A stretch of 64,000 nucleotides of DNA, taken from positions 919,197 through 983,196 of the forward strand of contig JAAONU010000009.1 in the NCBI GenBank assembly GCA_012932295.1. The letters are read 5' to 3'. How positions within the stretch are numbered: position 1 is the first letter of the stretch; the number at the start of each line of letters is the position of its first letter. The translations under genes and the position numbers were made by a program. The notes below the pieces were generated by a model that was not told the DNA's origin, did not search any database, and saw only the letters and a program-made list of their open reading frames with translations. This DNA is from Cyclina sinensis. Taxonomy: Eukaryota > Mollusca > Bivalvia > Venerida > Veneridae. Shown piece by piece: positions 1-12,200 of the stretch.

Positions 1-904
1 ATTTTTAAAAAAGACACCTAAGTTAACGCCCTCTATAATTACTATAATATTGTGTTTTGTAAAAATTTGCTGAAAACATGTGTTTGTTTAATACAATAAA
101 ATGACTGATTGATAATTACACTGAATTTAATATTTCGCATAGTAAATTATTGAAGTGTAAGAACAATTTTGGCGGAAACAGTGCGTACGAATTATTTCTT
201 TTGGAAAAATACAAAAAAGCCATCAATTTATTTAGCAAACTTTCATGCAACAAATAGACATTCTTCCCATAATCTTACCTATTGTGTCGTTATCAGTTTA
301 GATAAAAATAAGCACGTCACAACCGAAATGGTCACGTGACCAGATGGCGTGTTCTATCGGTCTATTTCAGCGTTTCTAAGTAAATATTCTTGCAACTTTA
401 TTATGGCGTCGGTTGAATTTTTGACCTACGTTTCCCTTTAATTAATGAATTAATACTGAACTCTTTTTTTCTGTAAATGATTCATTCGCAAAGTTTTTAT
501 TTGTTTAAGAGAAATATCTCTTGAACGTAGCCTTTGAATAAATAGTCTTTTATATATGTGTTTTCGTCACATGTTTGTACAAACTTCATACAAAAGCGAT
601 CTACCTGTACGACCCACCGTACTATCGTTCACTGATTCAGAAATTATGCCCGATGTGCACTGGAATTGCAATACAAATAAAAGTGCAGTATATTAAAATC
701 AGCTCCTAAATAATGCTCTGCTATTAGGATCTGAACGTCAGCTTAAGAAGGTTACCTTCTCATGACCTTTCAATCTGTCAATTAGTGCCTAGCTGTCAGT
801 CTTTTGAAGGTAAATCAGTTTCTATTTTAACTATTGGAACGCATGTGAAAAAATCTATATTTAACTGGGTACCCCCCCACCCACCTTCCCCCCCCCCCCC
901 CCCC

Positions 905-935
<31 letters not shown>

Positions 936-1079
936 AGAACTATGCATAAGTGCTCATAAACAAGAGCATGTATATCCTGTATGTAAGATTTTTTCTGTAC
1001 ATATACGTAAAATAATCTACAGGTAACCTTATGTACATGTTAAATTAAATTACAAATGTAAAATTTATATGTTCAATTA
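1..1079. other. AT-rich non-coding stretch
   Basis: I see no credible exon, RNA gene or transposon boundary here. The one distinct structure is a C-run followed directly by a long A-run near 886-933. The rest is ordinary AT-rich sequence. Confidence 0.5.
886..933. repeat. poly-C/poly-A homopolymer junction
   Basis: A run of about 18 C is followed directly by about 29 A, so on the other strand it reads poly-T then poly-G. A T-run followed by a G-run also occurs near 56690-56738. The run lengths are unreliable in any assembly. Confidence 0.8.
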
Positions 1080-1081
1080 TT

Positions 1082-1985
1082 TATATGGTATATAGTGAAA
1101 AAATCAACAAAGGGCCATAATTCTATTAAATATGGTCACAGCAAAAATTCCTTCCATTACTACCATCTACACATTAAAGCTGTTCATCCCTGGAAGTTTA
1201 AGCAAAATCTGCCATTTGGTTTAAGAGGAGTTGGGTTCACAAAATTTCTATATGGTATATAGTGAAAAAATCAACAAAGGGCCATAATTCTGTTAAATTT
1301 GGTCGCAGCAAAAATTCCTTCCTTTACTACCATCTACACATTAAGGTTGTTCATCCCTGGAAGTTTAAGCAAAATCTGCCATCCGGTTTAAGAGGAGTTG
1401 CGTTCATAAAATTTCTATATGGTGTATAGTGAAAAAATCAACAAAGGCCCATAATTCTGTGAAATTTGGTCGCAGCAAAAATTCCTTCCTTTACTACCAT
1501 CTACACATTAAGGTTGTTCATCCCTGGAAGTTTAAGCAAAATCTGCCATCCGGTTTAAGAGGAGTTGCGTTCACAAAATTTCTATATGGTATATAGTGAA
1601 AAAATCAACAAAGGCCCATAATTCTGTGAAATTTGGTCGCAGCAAAAATTCCTTCCTTTACTACCATCTACACATTAAGGTTGTTCATCCCTGGAAGTTT
1701 AAGCAAAATCTGCCTTCCGGTTTAAGAGGAGTTGCGTTCACAAAATTTCTAGTGAAAAAATCAACAAAGGCCCATAATTCTGTGAAATTTGGTCGCAGCA
1801 AAAATTCCTTCCTTTACTACCATCTACACATTAAGGTTGTTCATCCCTGGAAGTTTAAGCAAAATCTGCAATCTGGTTTAAGAGGAGTTGCGTTCACAAG
1901 ATTTCGGGACGTACGGACAGACGTACGGACGGACGGACGGACAAGTGCAACGCTATATGCACCCCACTTTGTGGGGGCATAAAAA
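1082..1985 (+). mobile_element. Pearl-like element: 167-bp tandem core plus ACGG microsatellite and terminal hairpin
   Basis: Five copies of a 167-bp unit start at about 1082, 1249, 1416, 1583 and 1750, the last with a short deletion. The array is followed by an ACGG-type microsatellite (1908-1942) and a G/C-rich hairpin that ends in GGGGGCATAA. Tandem ~160-bp cores followed by ACGG repeats are the described layout of bivalve 'pearl' elements, which are thought to be non-autonomous relatives of Helitrons. The family name is my inference from this layout. The 128-residue open frame over the repeat is simply the translated repeat, not a gene. Confidence 0.65.
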
Positions 1986-2072
1986 AAATCCTCAGTCGTT
2001 TCACAGTTAATTGAGAAAAATCTTCTAAAGTATCGAGATAATTTTATGTGTAGTAGCTTTGGCATTTGATTA

Positions 2073-3068
2073 CGGTGGCATAAATGTGACATGTGTATTT
2101 TTATTTTCATATAAGTTGTGGTAACTAGATAATATGTCGTGGTAACGAGATAATTAAGTCGTGGTAACGAGATATTATGTTGTGGTTACCAGATAAAATT
2201 ATATGTCGTGGGAACGAGATAATTATTAAGTCGTGGAAACGCGATAATTAAGTCGTGGGAACGAGATAATTTTACCGATCAGAGTGGTCATTGTTCGAAG
2301 TGGTCACTGAGGTCAGAGACTGTTACATAACGTTGTATTTTGCATAACGGCTATACGTACGAAGAAATTGTTCAGGTTTCCTGCAAAATTTCATAAATCT
2401 GGTCCATATGATTTCATACAAGAAGAGTTTCAAAATGTTTTCTATCTCTTTCTATGTAAAACATTTGACCCCACGATGCGGAGCCAGAAATGACCCGAGA
2501 CGCATAATCTAAACAATATCAGTAGTTGTAAGATATACAATGTCAAAGAAAGTTATTAAAAAGTTTTTCTGTAGAAGTCTATGTAAAACATCGAATACCC
2601 GGGATCGAGCAAAATATCCCCAGGGGCACAATTTGAAAATCTAAAAATCAAATCGCTAGAGTCATTAAATTATACTTAGTTAAATGAATTTCAACCATAT
2701 CAAATTTCAGCAAGAATGAACAATTCTGATTCGTTAACTATGTCGTTCCCTTGACTTATTTATCTCGTTACCACGACATATTATCTCGTTATCACAACTT
2801 AATATCTCGTTACTACGACTTAATTATCTCGTTACCACGACATATTATCTGGTAACCACGACTTAATATCTCGATACTACGACTTAATTATCTCGTTACC
2901 ACTACATATTATCTCGTTACCACGACTAAATATCTCGTTACCACGACATATTGTCTGGTTACCACGACTTAATATCTCGTTACTACTACTTAATTATCTC
3001 GTTACCACGGCATATTATCTCGTTACCACGACTTAAATTAAAACAACACATGTCATATCTATGCCACC
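2073..3068. mobile_element. Foldback-type element with inverted minisatellite arms
   Basis: The left arm (about 2116-2271) is a tandem array of a ~22-bp unit built on TCGTGGTAACGAGATAAT. The right arm (about 2754-3037) is a longer array of the same unit in reverse complement. Beyond the arrays both ends carry matching inverted flanks (GGTGGCATA at about 2075, TATGCCACC at about 3060). A ~480-bp non-repetitive spacer lies between the arms and has no convincing ORF. Terminal inverted repeats that are themselves tandem arrays define foldback transposons; the assignment rests on structure alone. Confidence 0.6.
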
Positions 3069-3454
3069 ACATTTGAAAGATACTGCATGTGTCCTAAAAT
3101 AAACAGGCTCGTTTACTTGAATATTTTGTCATCATGCTCATACTCTAATTAATATATCGAGACTTTGATAAACTTATTGATCGAAGGAGAATTGGTTTAG
3201 ATACAGATAACATTACTGGAAATCCAGATTATCAAGAAGGTAGAAGTGAATGAGTCGCCTTCAGAACTAACCGTAGTTAAATCGTGCACTTCAGTGAGAT
3301 TGAAAAGAAGTGTACACGTATTTTAAAAGAGTGTTAAAAGAACGTCTGATATTCCCTGTCTGCTTGGTTCAAACATTGGCTGAAATTATACACACTGCGA
3401 CTGAGTTCGGTGAGAAGTAGAAATATAAAGGAAAATAGCACTGGGCGCCTGAAC

Positions 3455-3735
3455 AAGCGGATCAGTGGTCCAGTGGTAACGCGCTAGAGTGGTAACTTAG
3501 GGGTCACGAGATTGATTTCCCGCCCCTCCACTACTATTATTAATTGTCTTTAACACGAAACGTTAACCGTTGCCCCATGTATCAGTGCTGTACACTGAGC
3601 ATGATAAAAAAAACCAGGGGTGTCTCTGGAATGGGGTGCTTTCTGTATCTTGCACTATCCTCCACAACATAAAATAACTAACCTCTGCAGGTAGCATCGG
3701 TCATATGGGCAGCCGGTACCGACTATAAATAAACT
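3455..3735 (+). repeat. tRNA-derived SINE, full-length family member
   Basis: The 5' end is tRNA-like, with an A-box-like segment GATCAGTGGTCCAGTGG (3460-3476) and a degenerate B-box region near 3502-3522. A shared body follows (TGTACACTGAGCATGA, then CTTGCACTATCCTCCACAAC). Related copies occur at 11893-12085, 19893-20090 (reverse) and 37618-37830. Confidence 0.6.
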
Positions 3736-4550
3736 GAAACAGAAAAAAGATGCCTAAAACCAGTATTGCTGGGCAGACCTTGGGCATGATTTTTTTAAAC
3801 TGACTGCCCGTCAGTTTCTGAAACAAAAATGTATAGACAAAGTAAACATATTAGACTGTTTCAAAGTCATGCTCCAAACAATCGGTACCGTAAAATAATC
3901 AAAGGGAAATAAATCTATAAATACCGATGTCTGCGTTTCTGTTTTCTCTGTCATCAAGGCATTTTGTAAATTATAACTCGGTGTCTTCAGTGGCTAAACA
4001 AAAAGAAACAAATAACGATTCTTTGATTAGTACTTCATTTTGTGTAACAGTGTGCACAATTGTCAACTGTTGAGTGTAGTAGCAAGATTTCTTCTAAATT
4101 AAAAGAGAACAATACTGGCTCTTTATCGCCAACCTGAGTATAAGTTTTCGTAAAGACAAGTGCATAGTCATAAATCTAATTCAAATGAAAGAAGCAACTA
4201 CACCAAACTATATGATAAAATACAAAACTTTGAGCCAAAGGGTCCTGTTCTTAGCCAATTAGTTTATGAATAAAAAACTTTCAAAGGTTTTACTATATAA
4301 TTATTTTGTTGTTTGTTTTTTAAACATGTAACCCCAGCGATTGCTTCATGTCAATTTTTCTTTCTTTTTTTTCTCCTTTCTTCCTTTCTTTCTTTCTTTC
4401 TCTGCGTGTCTAACCAAATTCGTAATTCTTAAGCGCCGAGTTTATAAGGATATACATACTTTGTATTGTGATGAAACCTAAACATATTTTGACTAGTATA
4501 AACGTGTCATAACAAGGGAAATTTCTCAGTATTAACAAAGACTGTAGTCT
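3736..4550. other. Non-coding, with CTTT microsatellite
   Basis: No exon or element boundary is visible. A pyrimidine-rich CTTT-type microsatellite lies at about 4357-4402. Confidence 0.45.
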
Positions 4551-4616
4551 GGTTCCCGTCGTACTTCTTAAAGTACGGTACTGGTTCCCGTCGTACTTCT
4601 TAAAGTACGGTACGTA
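4551..4616. repeat. Short tandem duplication (2 copies)
   Basis: A ~33-bp unit beginning CTGGTTCCCGTCGTACTTC is present twice in tandem. Each copy contains the palindrome-like pair GTACTT/AAGTAC. Its function is unknown. Confidence 0.7.
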
Positions 4617-4920
4617 GTGTTAGGGGCAGGTAATATAGACTACAAAGATTGTAGCATTACAGAATTATTGTTGTGTTAAGTAAAAGGTGCAGATGTGTCC
4701 ATGTGGAACTCGGTTACCGAACACTTCAATTTACTACAGCACAAAATAATTTCAGCATAGACATATCTAGATCTATCAATAACACTGCAAAAAAAGAAAG
4801 AATGAAAAAAGAAAAAAAGAAAGGAAGAAAGACAGAAATAGATCTAAATAATACATGTATATAAATCAACTCTAGAAATAAATACAACACTATTTTAAAA
4901 GGGCCACGTGTATAAAAAAA

Positions 4921-7073
4921 TGAGTCGTCAAGTAGGCACAAGAAAACGTCAAAAGTATGACATCAGCATCATTGAAAAAGTTGTACATACCTCTAATAAG
5001 AAGCAATGCCATAAATATGAGCCGGGCATCTAAACAATACGGGATACCCAAAACCACTTTGCATGACAACAAGTACCAGAACAATTGTGGGTGTAAAGCC
5101 AGTGCTATCCCCAGAGGAAGAAGAGGACCGTGCACATGTGCAAGATTGGGTTTGGTCGGACCCATCAGGAGCTTGCTTTGACCATCAAGAAGATAATGAA
5201 GATAATAAACCCGTGAAAAAGCGGGCATAAAATTTTTTGCCAAGCAACCGGAATTAATATGTATCCGTATCACATTACAAATTGGGAAGGAGAGGCCCCT
5301 CATTTCATCGGTGAATTTGAGAAATGGTTCATGGACTTAGTGGTACATAGAGCATGAGCTTGGTGACAAGGACCTCCTCGCTGATCCATCCAAAATGTAC
5401 AACGCGGATGACTCCGGGTTCTCATTAAGCTTGAAAGGTAATCAAGTTATTGGCTACAAAGTGGCCCCAGTGTTTTATCACTTCAGTAATAGTAAAAAAT
5501 CTCAATTGACAGTGATGGCTGCGGTAAGTGCTACTGCCCATTATGTCCCGCCACTGATCATCTTTCCGGGACAAAGTTTTACGTATGACCCACTCGAGGG
5601 GTTTTCAGAAGCAGTTCGGACAATGGTTGGATGGACACAGAGGTCTTCTGCAACTGGCTCCTGAATGTCTTTATTCCGGCAATAAACGAACGTCGTATTA
5701 AAAAGCCCGTATTGCTCCTTATTGACATCTGTGTACAAAATGGTATGGAACTATACTGTCTCTTGGAACATGCGTCACACATCATTCAGCCCCTTGACCT
5801 ACGCCTGTTTAGTTCATTGAAACGTATATGGAGGCAAGCTGTCCGTGACTGGCAGAGAGAGCATATTGGCGCATTCTTTAGCAAAAGAACTTTTGTACGG
5901 GTCTTCAAGCAAGCCTGGGACACAAGCACAGCAGTAGCGGTTGTTGTAAAAGGCTTTCATGAGGCAGGCCTATTCCAATTGGACCCAGCTGCCGTCCTTC
6001 GGTCTGTAAAACTAGATCCATCTATGCTTTTTGGTCAGAACAGTTCTACAGAAGCTGCTAAACTTTTGCCCAGTGGGGAGGCTGTTGTTGTTGATGCCCT
6101 AAATATATCAACTCGACCAGAGACATATACGATAGATAAAGCACATCATGTATACACGAGTACAAATTTAAATGTAAGACAGATTAAATATATTGCACAA
6201 TTTATTATCACAGTTATAATATAAAACAATACATAATACAAACATATGTATATAATGTTAATAAATAATAAATAGTAAATTAGTAAACGATATGCTTGCG
6301 AACATGTGACAAGTAGATCTAATTCAATTTTTATCTTTACAGATCAGACGAAAGATCAAACAGAACAACATGGTATAGAGACAACTGCCACGATTGAAGC
6401 GGACATTGGTAATTCAGATGATAAAAGTATACGTATGTCGAATATAAACATGAAAATTAAAACTACCATAGAAACAAAAATACTGTGAACACTAGCTATG
6501 TGTTCACGTTGTTGTTCATGTCACAACATCAATTCATGGAATATTGAAATAACGTTCATCTCGAATTGTTACCCCATGCTGTGGAAGGAAGAAACCAAAC
6601 CTCACCATTTAGCAAGTTTCTTACATTTTCCGAATCTAAGCCATTAACAAGCAGAAAACGAGGGTCATGTATACCGAGAAATCCTAAAGGAAAGGTGGAA
6701 AGCAAAGGAAGAATTTGAGCAGGCAAAGAAGCAGCTTCGGGAAGAGAGAGAGAAAAAAAATCGTCAGCTAATAGTGGAAGAGTGACGAAGAATAAAAACA
6801 ACGCAAAGGGAAGCGAAATAAAAAAAACCGCGAAGATCGAGAGAAAAGGGCTAAAAGGAGGGAGAAAGGCTTTTGAAAAGTATAGATGGTGGAGGTTATT
6901 CGGATGTCGCGATGGATGTGGGCATTGGAAATTGTTATGTGTGTGAAAGTCCTTATGGCAGCGATTACCTGCAATGTTCCAAATGTCGTCGTCGACTTCA
7001 TTTAGCGTTTGCGAGCGGTCAGGTTGAGCAATGAATGGATGACATACTTCCGTTCGAGTGTAAATACTGCTGA
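4921..7073 (+). pseudogene. Decayed pogo/Tigger-like DDE transposase with C-terminal zinc finger
   Basis: This reads as a broken pogo/Tigger-superfamily transposase gene. An N-terminal start (MSRQVGTRKRQKYD, 4921) leads, after frameshifts, into a helix-turn-helix-like SRASKQYGIPKTTLHD (near 5025-5072). The DDE core follows as MYNADDSGFS (5395), LTVMAAVSA and PLIIFPGQ, then after another frameshift NWLLNVFIPAI, LLID (about 5717) and HIIQPLD (about 5785-5805). The second and third acidic residues are only ~24 apart, fewer than in intact relatives, so part of the core appears to be deleted. Farther on are a K/E-rich helix (about 6700-6860) and a C-x2-C...C-x2-C...H...C-x2-C PHD-like finger (about 6930-7070) with one internal stop and one apparently lost cysteine. 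Several stops and frameshifts make it non-functional. I did not identify its terminal inverted repeats. Confidence 0.8.
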
Positions 7074-7154
7074 ATAATGGAATTTAAGATGTTAAAACTG
7101 TATTAAAACATCTCTTACCTCTTGATCTTATGCTGTAACGGGCTTTGGTGATTT

Positions 7155-8385
7155 TTCTGTACGGAAAATTGCCAGTATTTTATTCCTATATGTACAATTG
7201 GAGCGGGGTTAGTGTTATCCCATATTATGTAATTCTATGTTTTCATTGGCTGTTAGAAGATCCGATTATTGCCGAAGCATTACGTATTTTTACGATGTAC
7301 TACCTGTTGAAGCAATTTGCGAAGTTGTGTTATTCCGGAAATCCTCGGACAGAATCACGGACAGAATCACGTGACTGTCTGGTAATATTGTGTAGGAACA
7401 TTGAATGTTAGGTCTTATTGTTTTTGAAATCTATTAATAGTAACAGGTAGCTGATAAAAGATACAGGTAATTTTTTGAAGGATGGCAAGAATATGGCGGT
7501 TGATAAAAATTCAATACATAGTAATTTTGTAATTACAGTAAATTTTCATCAAACAATTCAATATTTTATATCATTTAAAAGGTCTGTAAACTCATATTTT
7601 ACATATATAAAAAAATAATTTTCAAAACTGTTCGACTTCTTGTTTGTAAATGGTTAAACTTAGTAGATCTAAGCTGCCAGAAAAAATGCTGAAAAAAAAT
7701 GCTGAAAGGACCGGTATAAATTAGTTTAGTTTTCTTCTTTTAAAAGCAGAAATTCAAAATCTGCATACATTTTCAAAATATGAATTTAAAGAGCTTTCAA
7801 ATGATGTGAAATGATACAATGTTTATGTTTAATGTTTTCAAATAATAAAATTCGGCTCACTAAGAAAAAGGACATCTATAGTTAAAAATTCTGTCTGGTT
7901 CCCGGTGGTACCCTGCTACGACAATGACTGTTCCTCACCTGGTCTTTAATATGTTGAATTATATCAAAGTAACCAAAACATGGTCATAGTTTATTATCAT
8001 AACTGATATTACAAGTTTATTTGTTATTCTATTCAAGCATGTTTGTTATTCTGTTCAAGCATGTTATTCCATGGAATTCATGTTATTTTGTTATTTAACA
8101 AAACAAACACTGTTTCAGTATCATATTATCACCATTAACATCAAGAGATATATGGAAATAAAAGATTGAACAAATATGTTGTTGTTGTTCTTCAAAAAAT
8201 GGGCATTGCCTTAGTTATAATTTGTCTGAACAGACCGGTCTTCAATTTAAAGATATATATTAAATTTCTTTTTATTAGCATCTGCAAACAAAAAAGAGTG
8301 CTGTAGCTTAAGGTTCCTTAAAATACAGTAAAAACCTTACACTCAAATGGACTGAAGTCCATTTGAATTTTTCTTGTTTAAAATA
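7155..8385 (+). mobile_element. ~1.2-kb non-autonomous element, direct copy
   Basis: The whole segment recurs in reverse complement at about 18130-19335, with clear similarity throughout by eye. It starts near TTCTGTACGGAAAATTGCC and ends near a perfect or near-perfect palindrome centred on the ACTTAAGT/ACTGAAGT core (8343-8364). TGTACGG near the 5' end has an inverted counterpart (CCGTACA) near the 3' end of the other copy, which hints at short inverted termini. The 88-residue open frame at its 5' end (7145-7411) is partly preserved in the second copy, but no protein family is recognisable. The class is unassigned. Confidence 0.6.
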
Positions 8386-9100
8386 TAAGAAGAGTTCGGT
8401 ATTAGGTGCCGTAGCATTCGGTATCATATGCCTTGTTCGGTAAACCAGTTAGTACCAACATAATACTGTACATAACATTAATTCGCCGTCGTATAATGAA
8501 GCAAAAGTCTATAACAAATGATCTAATTATTGCCCTTTAAAAGACTTACGGTAAGTGCATGTATTACCGAACTTTATAAATTCCTGCATATGTTCGGTAA
8601 TAGGTGCCCCGCTACATTTGAATATTTTGATGACCCTTATTTGTACTTTACAGAACGCATAATTTTTGTCTGAATTGGCTTTATTTGTTATCGTTTTTAA
8701 GCCGTAACATATATCATACTTTTACAAATCAACTGGCACAATAGCTTTGCAATATAATCTCTAAGACCCGTCAGTTACTTCTTTTAACAAGATATTAGAA
8801 ATTGTAGTCATAACGATTGTGATTTGCTTCTATAAACCCAAGCCCCATTAATCCTTTACACTTTTTTCACGCTAAAACATTTAAATGCGACTTATTATGA
8901 ACATTTACGTTCTACAGTTTTCAGTGTTGGTCAAAATTAAGAGTCTTCCAGAAAAGCTGATAACCAATTTATCTTGTTTTCCGATTTCGACAAAGCGTGA
9001 GGTTACGCTCCGTGTTTGACACAGCATATGTAAACTTGACAGGTCAAAGGTCGTATAAACTCGCGAACGGTGAAACAACCCAGCTGTCAACGAGATATAA
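8386..9100. other. Upstream region of probable first tamalin exon
   Basis: AT-rich sequence with no element boundary that I can place. If the exon at 9177 is real, the promoter should lie around 8900-9150, which is less AT-rich and contains CG dinucleotides. I see no convincing TATA element at a fixed distance. Confidence 0.3.
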
Positions 9101-9176
9101 TTTTGTGGCGATTTAAAGTGATACAAAGAAAACTAAATTGGAATTGACATGTGAAATGGAATAAAACTTTTCAAAT

Positions 9177-9218
9177 ATGGAATATCCAGTTCGATCAAGA
9201 AAAAAGATGAAAGAAAAG
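9177..9218 (+). CDS. TAMALIN: Probable tamalin coding exon 1
   Basis: ATG at 9177 opens 14 codons (MEYPVRSRKKMKEK) that end in AAG followed by the strong donor GTGAGT. It ends in phase 0, and the exon at 32747 begins in phase 0 and stays open upstream of its own Met, so the two join in frame. The short basic N-terminus resembles the basic start of vertebrate tamalin. The implied intron is 23.5 kb. Transcript evidence is lacking, and a different upstream exon remains possible. Confidence 0.5.
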
Positions 9219-12200
9219 GTGAGTTTATTTAAATTATTTACTAAAGAAGTCGTCTGCACGCGACAAGAAGGGGGCGGATTAAATACGTATACTGGAGAAC
9301 AAAGTGAAGTTGTGAGTAGTTTACTGAAGACGGGAGGGGGATTATTTTATATAGATTTAACACATTTAGAAATATCTCCCTCTTTAACACTAATAAATAC
9401 ATATCAGTTTGTTTCTTCAAACATCATTGTTTCTTGAATTATAAGATATTTTAACATATATTTTTTCTTTCAACAGTTATGATAAATGGCAGTCATTAAA
9501 GAGGGGTTGACTAGTTAGATATTTGACTTGTTATAAATTGTACCTAAATCAAATTCATATACATATATTTTTAGGAAATGTTTAATAAAAATATAACTTT
9601 GTTTTAGAATATAATGCAATTTAATTTACACATCAAAATGTTACTTTTGCTGAAAAAAGTTAGTGAATATATAACTAATGATAAAAATAAAGTTTTCCTA
9701 GTTGTGTTTTCTGCTGTAAAAAATAGCCCAGATTAAATGATTAAAGTTAGAGGATTATAATATAAAACATAATGTTACATATCACTGCAATCCATTTATC
9801 ATGTACAGTACTTCACGATATTAAACCTTTTAAAGTTACTTGTGCACTGCTGTTCAAAATACAAAGAGATTGACTAACAAGGTGTTTGACATTTCATAAT
9901 GACTTATAATGCTATTTAATTGTTGTTTCAAAGGAGAAAATGTAAATTTAGTGACATGGCACATTTTTCTATCTTGGTATGCTAACCAAATAGATTCATT
10001 TTAACTAAAGAATGAAAAATAATACAAAAACCAGGGTTGGCTCCAAAGAAAATAATTATTGTCCATTTTGTTCACTAGTGTATTTCAATATTAGCAAAAA
10101 TCAATAAGATTTTTTTTTTTAAATTTCATGCCTAATTAATTCAGATTTCTGATGGCTATGATAGTACTTAATGTATATGAAATCATTTTGTATATATCTA
10201 TTTCAAAACAGTTTTCAAGCCATTTGTCTGTCAATGCAGCTGATTATCACTATAAGAGCATGTTATATATCTAGTTTGATATAATATTTACAAATATGTT
10301 TTCAGAGTCAACGATTTCTACGGCTGTAAAAGTAATTTACTACTGATAATGGACGCCATACTAAATTTTACTAAACAAATATGACTTCAAAATAGTAACA
10401 TGAAAAACACCCAGTACATGTGCAAGTGTTTTTACTGTCTGGCACTCGTAAGATTGTATATTTTTTAAATGTAACCCAAGTTTGGTATTTTTTATTTGAA
10501 TATTTTTTCGTCTTCTTTTTTGTGTGAAAAATCTACTTATCAAGAAATCAGAGAGCTAAATGTGATTATTTCTGTAATGTTAACTTGGAATTGAATGAAA
10601 ATGCTTTTCATCATGTAATTGTTAGAAATAAATATGAATTTAAAACTATCCATATATATAAAATAATGCCAAAACTCAAGTATCCATAAGTTTTATATCT
10701 TAAGGTATTTTCTTTCAATCTTCATTGATTATTTATTGTAAGATAGTTTGGTTTAATTTAGCAAGAAACCTAATCAAAGTCCCTTGGCTGGACCAGCACT
10801 AGACCCCCATTCCTTAGCTTTCTCACATAAATGGCCATGGCGTTATAATAACAAAGGAAATACATATTACATTCATTCCAGTATTGATTAAAACTCCTTG
10901 AATAAGTCATGAAGTGTGGTCTGTCTATAGCTATATTGTTCATGAAAACTTTCAGCCTGCAATATAGATCTACAAATCGAGGAAGGGAAATAATTTTTCA
11001 AAGATGTAGCTCATTCAGGCTTATGGCTAGAAAAAACCTGTAGGGCCAAATAAAATTTCGTAGGCCCAAACAATAAAAACCAAGGTCTTGAAGCTTATTT
11101 CTTACAGGCGCATTTGGCCAATTGTCAGCCAAACTTTTTAAGCCCAACAAAAACTTTACAAGCTACTTTCCTTGGGCCTTTTGCTTATGCTGCAAACTGC
11201 TAGCTCTGTAATAGTATTTTAGACATGTAAGCACGATATGCACCCTTTTCATGGAAAGGCTTGTTCTTTTACTTTCCTCTTTATAAGTCATAAACTTTGT
11301 TACATAATGCGATATGCAGCTGAACATTGTAAACACTGCACCTGACTTGTATTTTAGAGTAAATATGGTAAAAAAAAAATGGCATTGCCATCAGGATGAT
11401 GTCTTAAAAAAGAACTAATTCATTACAATTGGCAAAATACTGCTGCAGATACATTAGTTTAATTGGAAGCTGTGGTACAAATGGTAAAGAATTCTGCATT
11501 CCATATTTAATTATACATGAGGCTGCCCATTGCTAATTACAGAGTGATTACAGATTGCTGTAGTATAAGGAAGAATTTATATTGAGGTAAGAGTTATGGG
11601 ATGGTGAACTATATGCATTGCCAAGACCCCCACTACTGCTTCTCCCTTGTCCAACCCTTTAAATATAGTTTCATTCCTGGTTACGGCTTATGTGAGTACT
11701 GACCAGCTCTTTTACAGCAAGAGGGAAAGAGGAAGTCAGAGACAAAACCTCAACAAAACTGACTATGCATGGTTCCACCATTTGGCTTCCAAGTTCAATA
11801 ATCCATTGATTAAGAAAATTGTGATGAAAAGGGCTACAAGACTGAAAATAATATTTAAATCTTAGGTAAGAACACATAAAACATTTAATGTTAAGGGGTC
11901 ACAAGTTTAATTCCCTTGCTCCTCCACAAAATACCAACTGCCCATTCGATGTACTGTTCTCTGTTCTGTACACTGGGCATGAAGAACCAGGAGGGTCACT
12001 AAGGAATGGGATGCTCTCTCTTTAACCTATACTTTCCCCAACAATCTAAAATAACTAAACTCTTTAGTGGTCTTTGGTCGTATCAGTTGTTAAAGCGACT
12101 GACTCACAGATGGGCGACAATGAAAACAAAAGAAAATGTTCTTACATCTTGAAATTTTTGCTGCAATTGTGAAGAACATATTTAAACTAAGTTACTGATT

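Noticed and set aside
1596..1982. 128-aa protein with internal repeats
   Set aside because: It is the translation of two 167-bp tandem repeat units plus the ACGG microsatellite; no family and no gene context.
2110..3040. CRISPR-like array
   Set aside because: The ~22-bp units have no unique spacers between them and occur as inverted arms; it is a foldback element in animal DNA.
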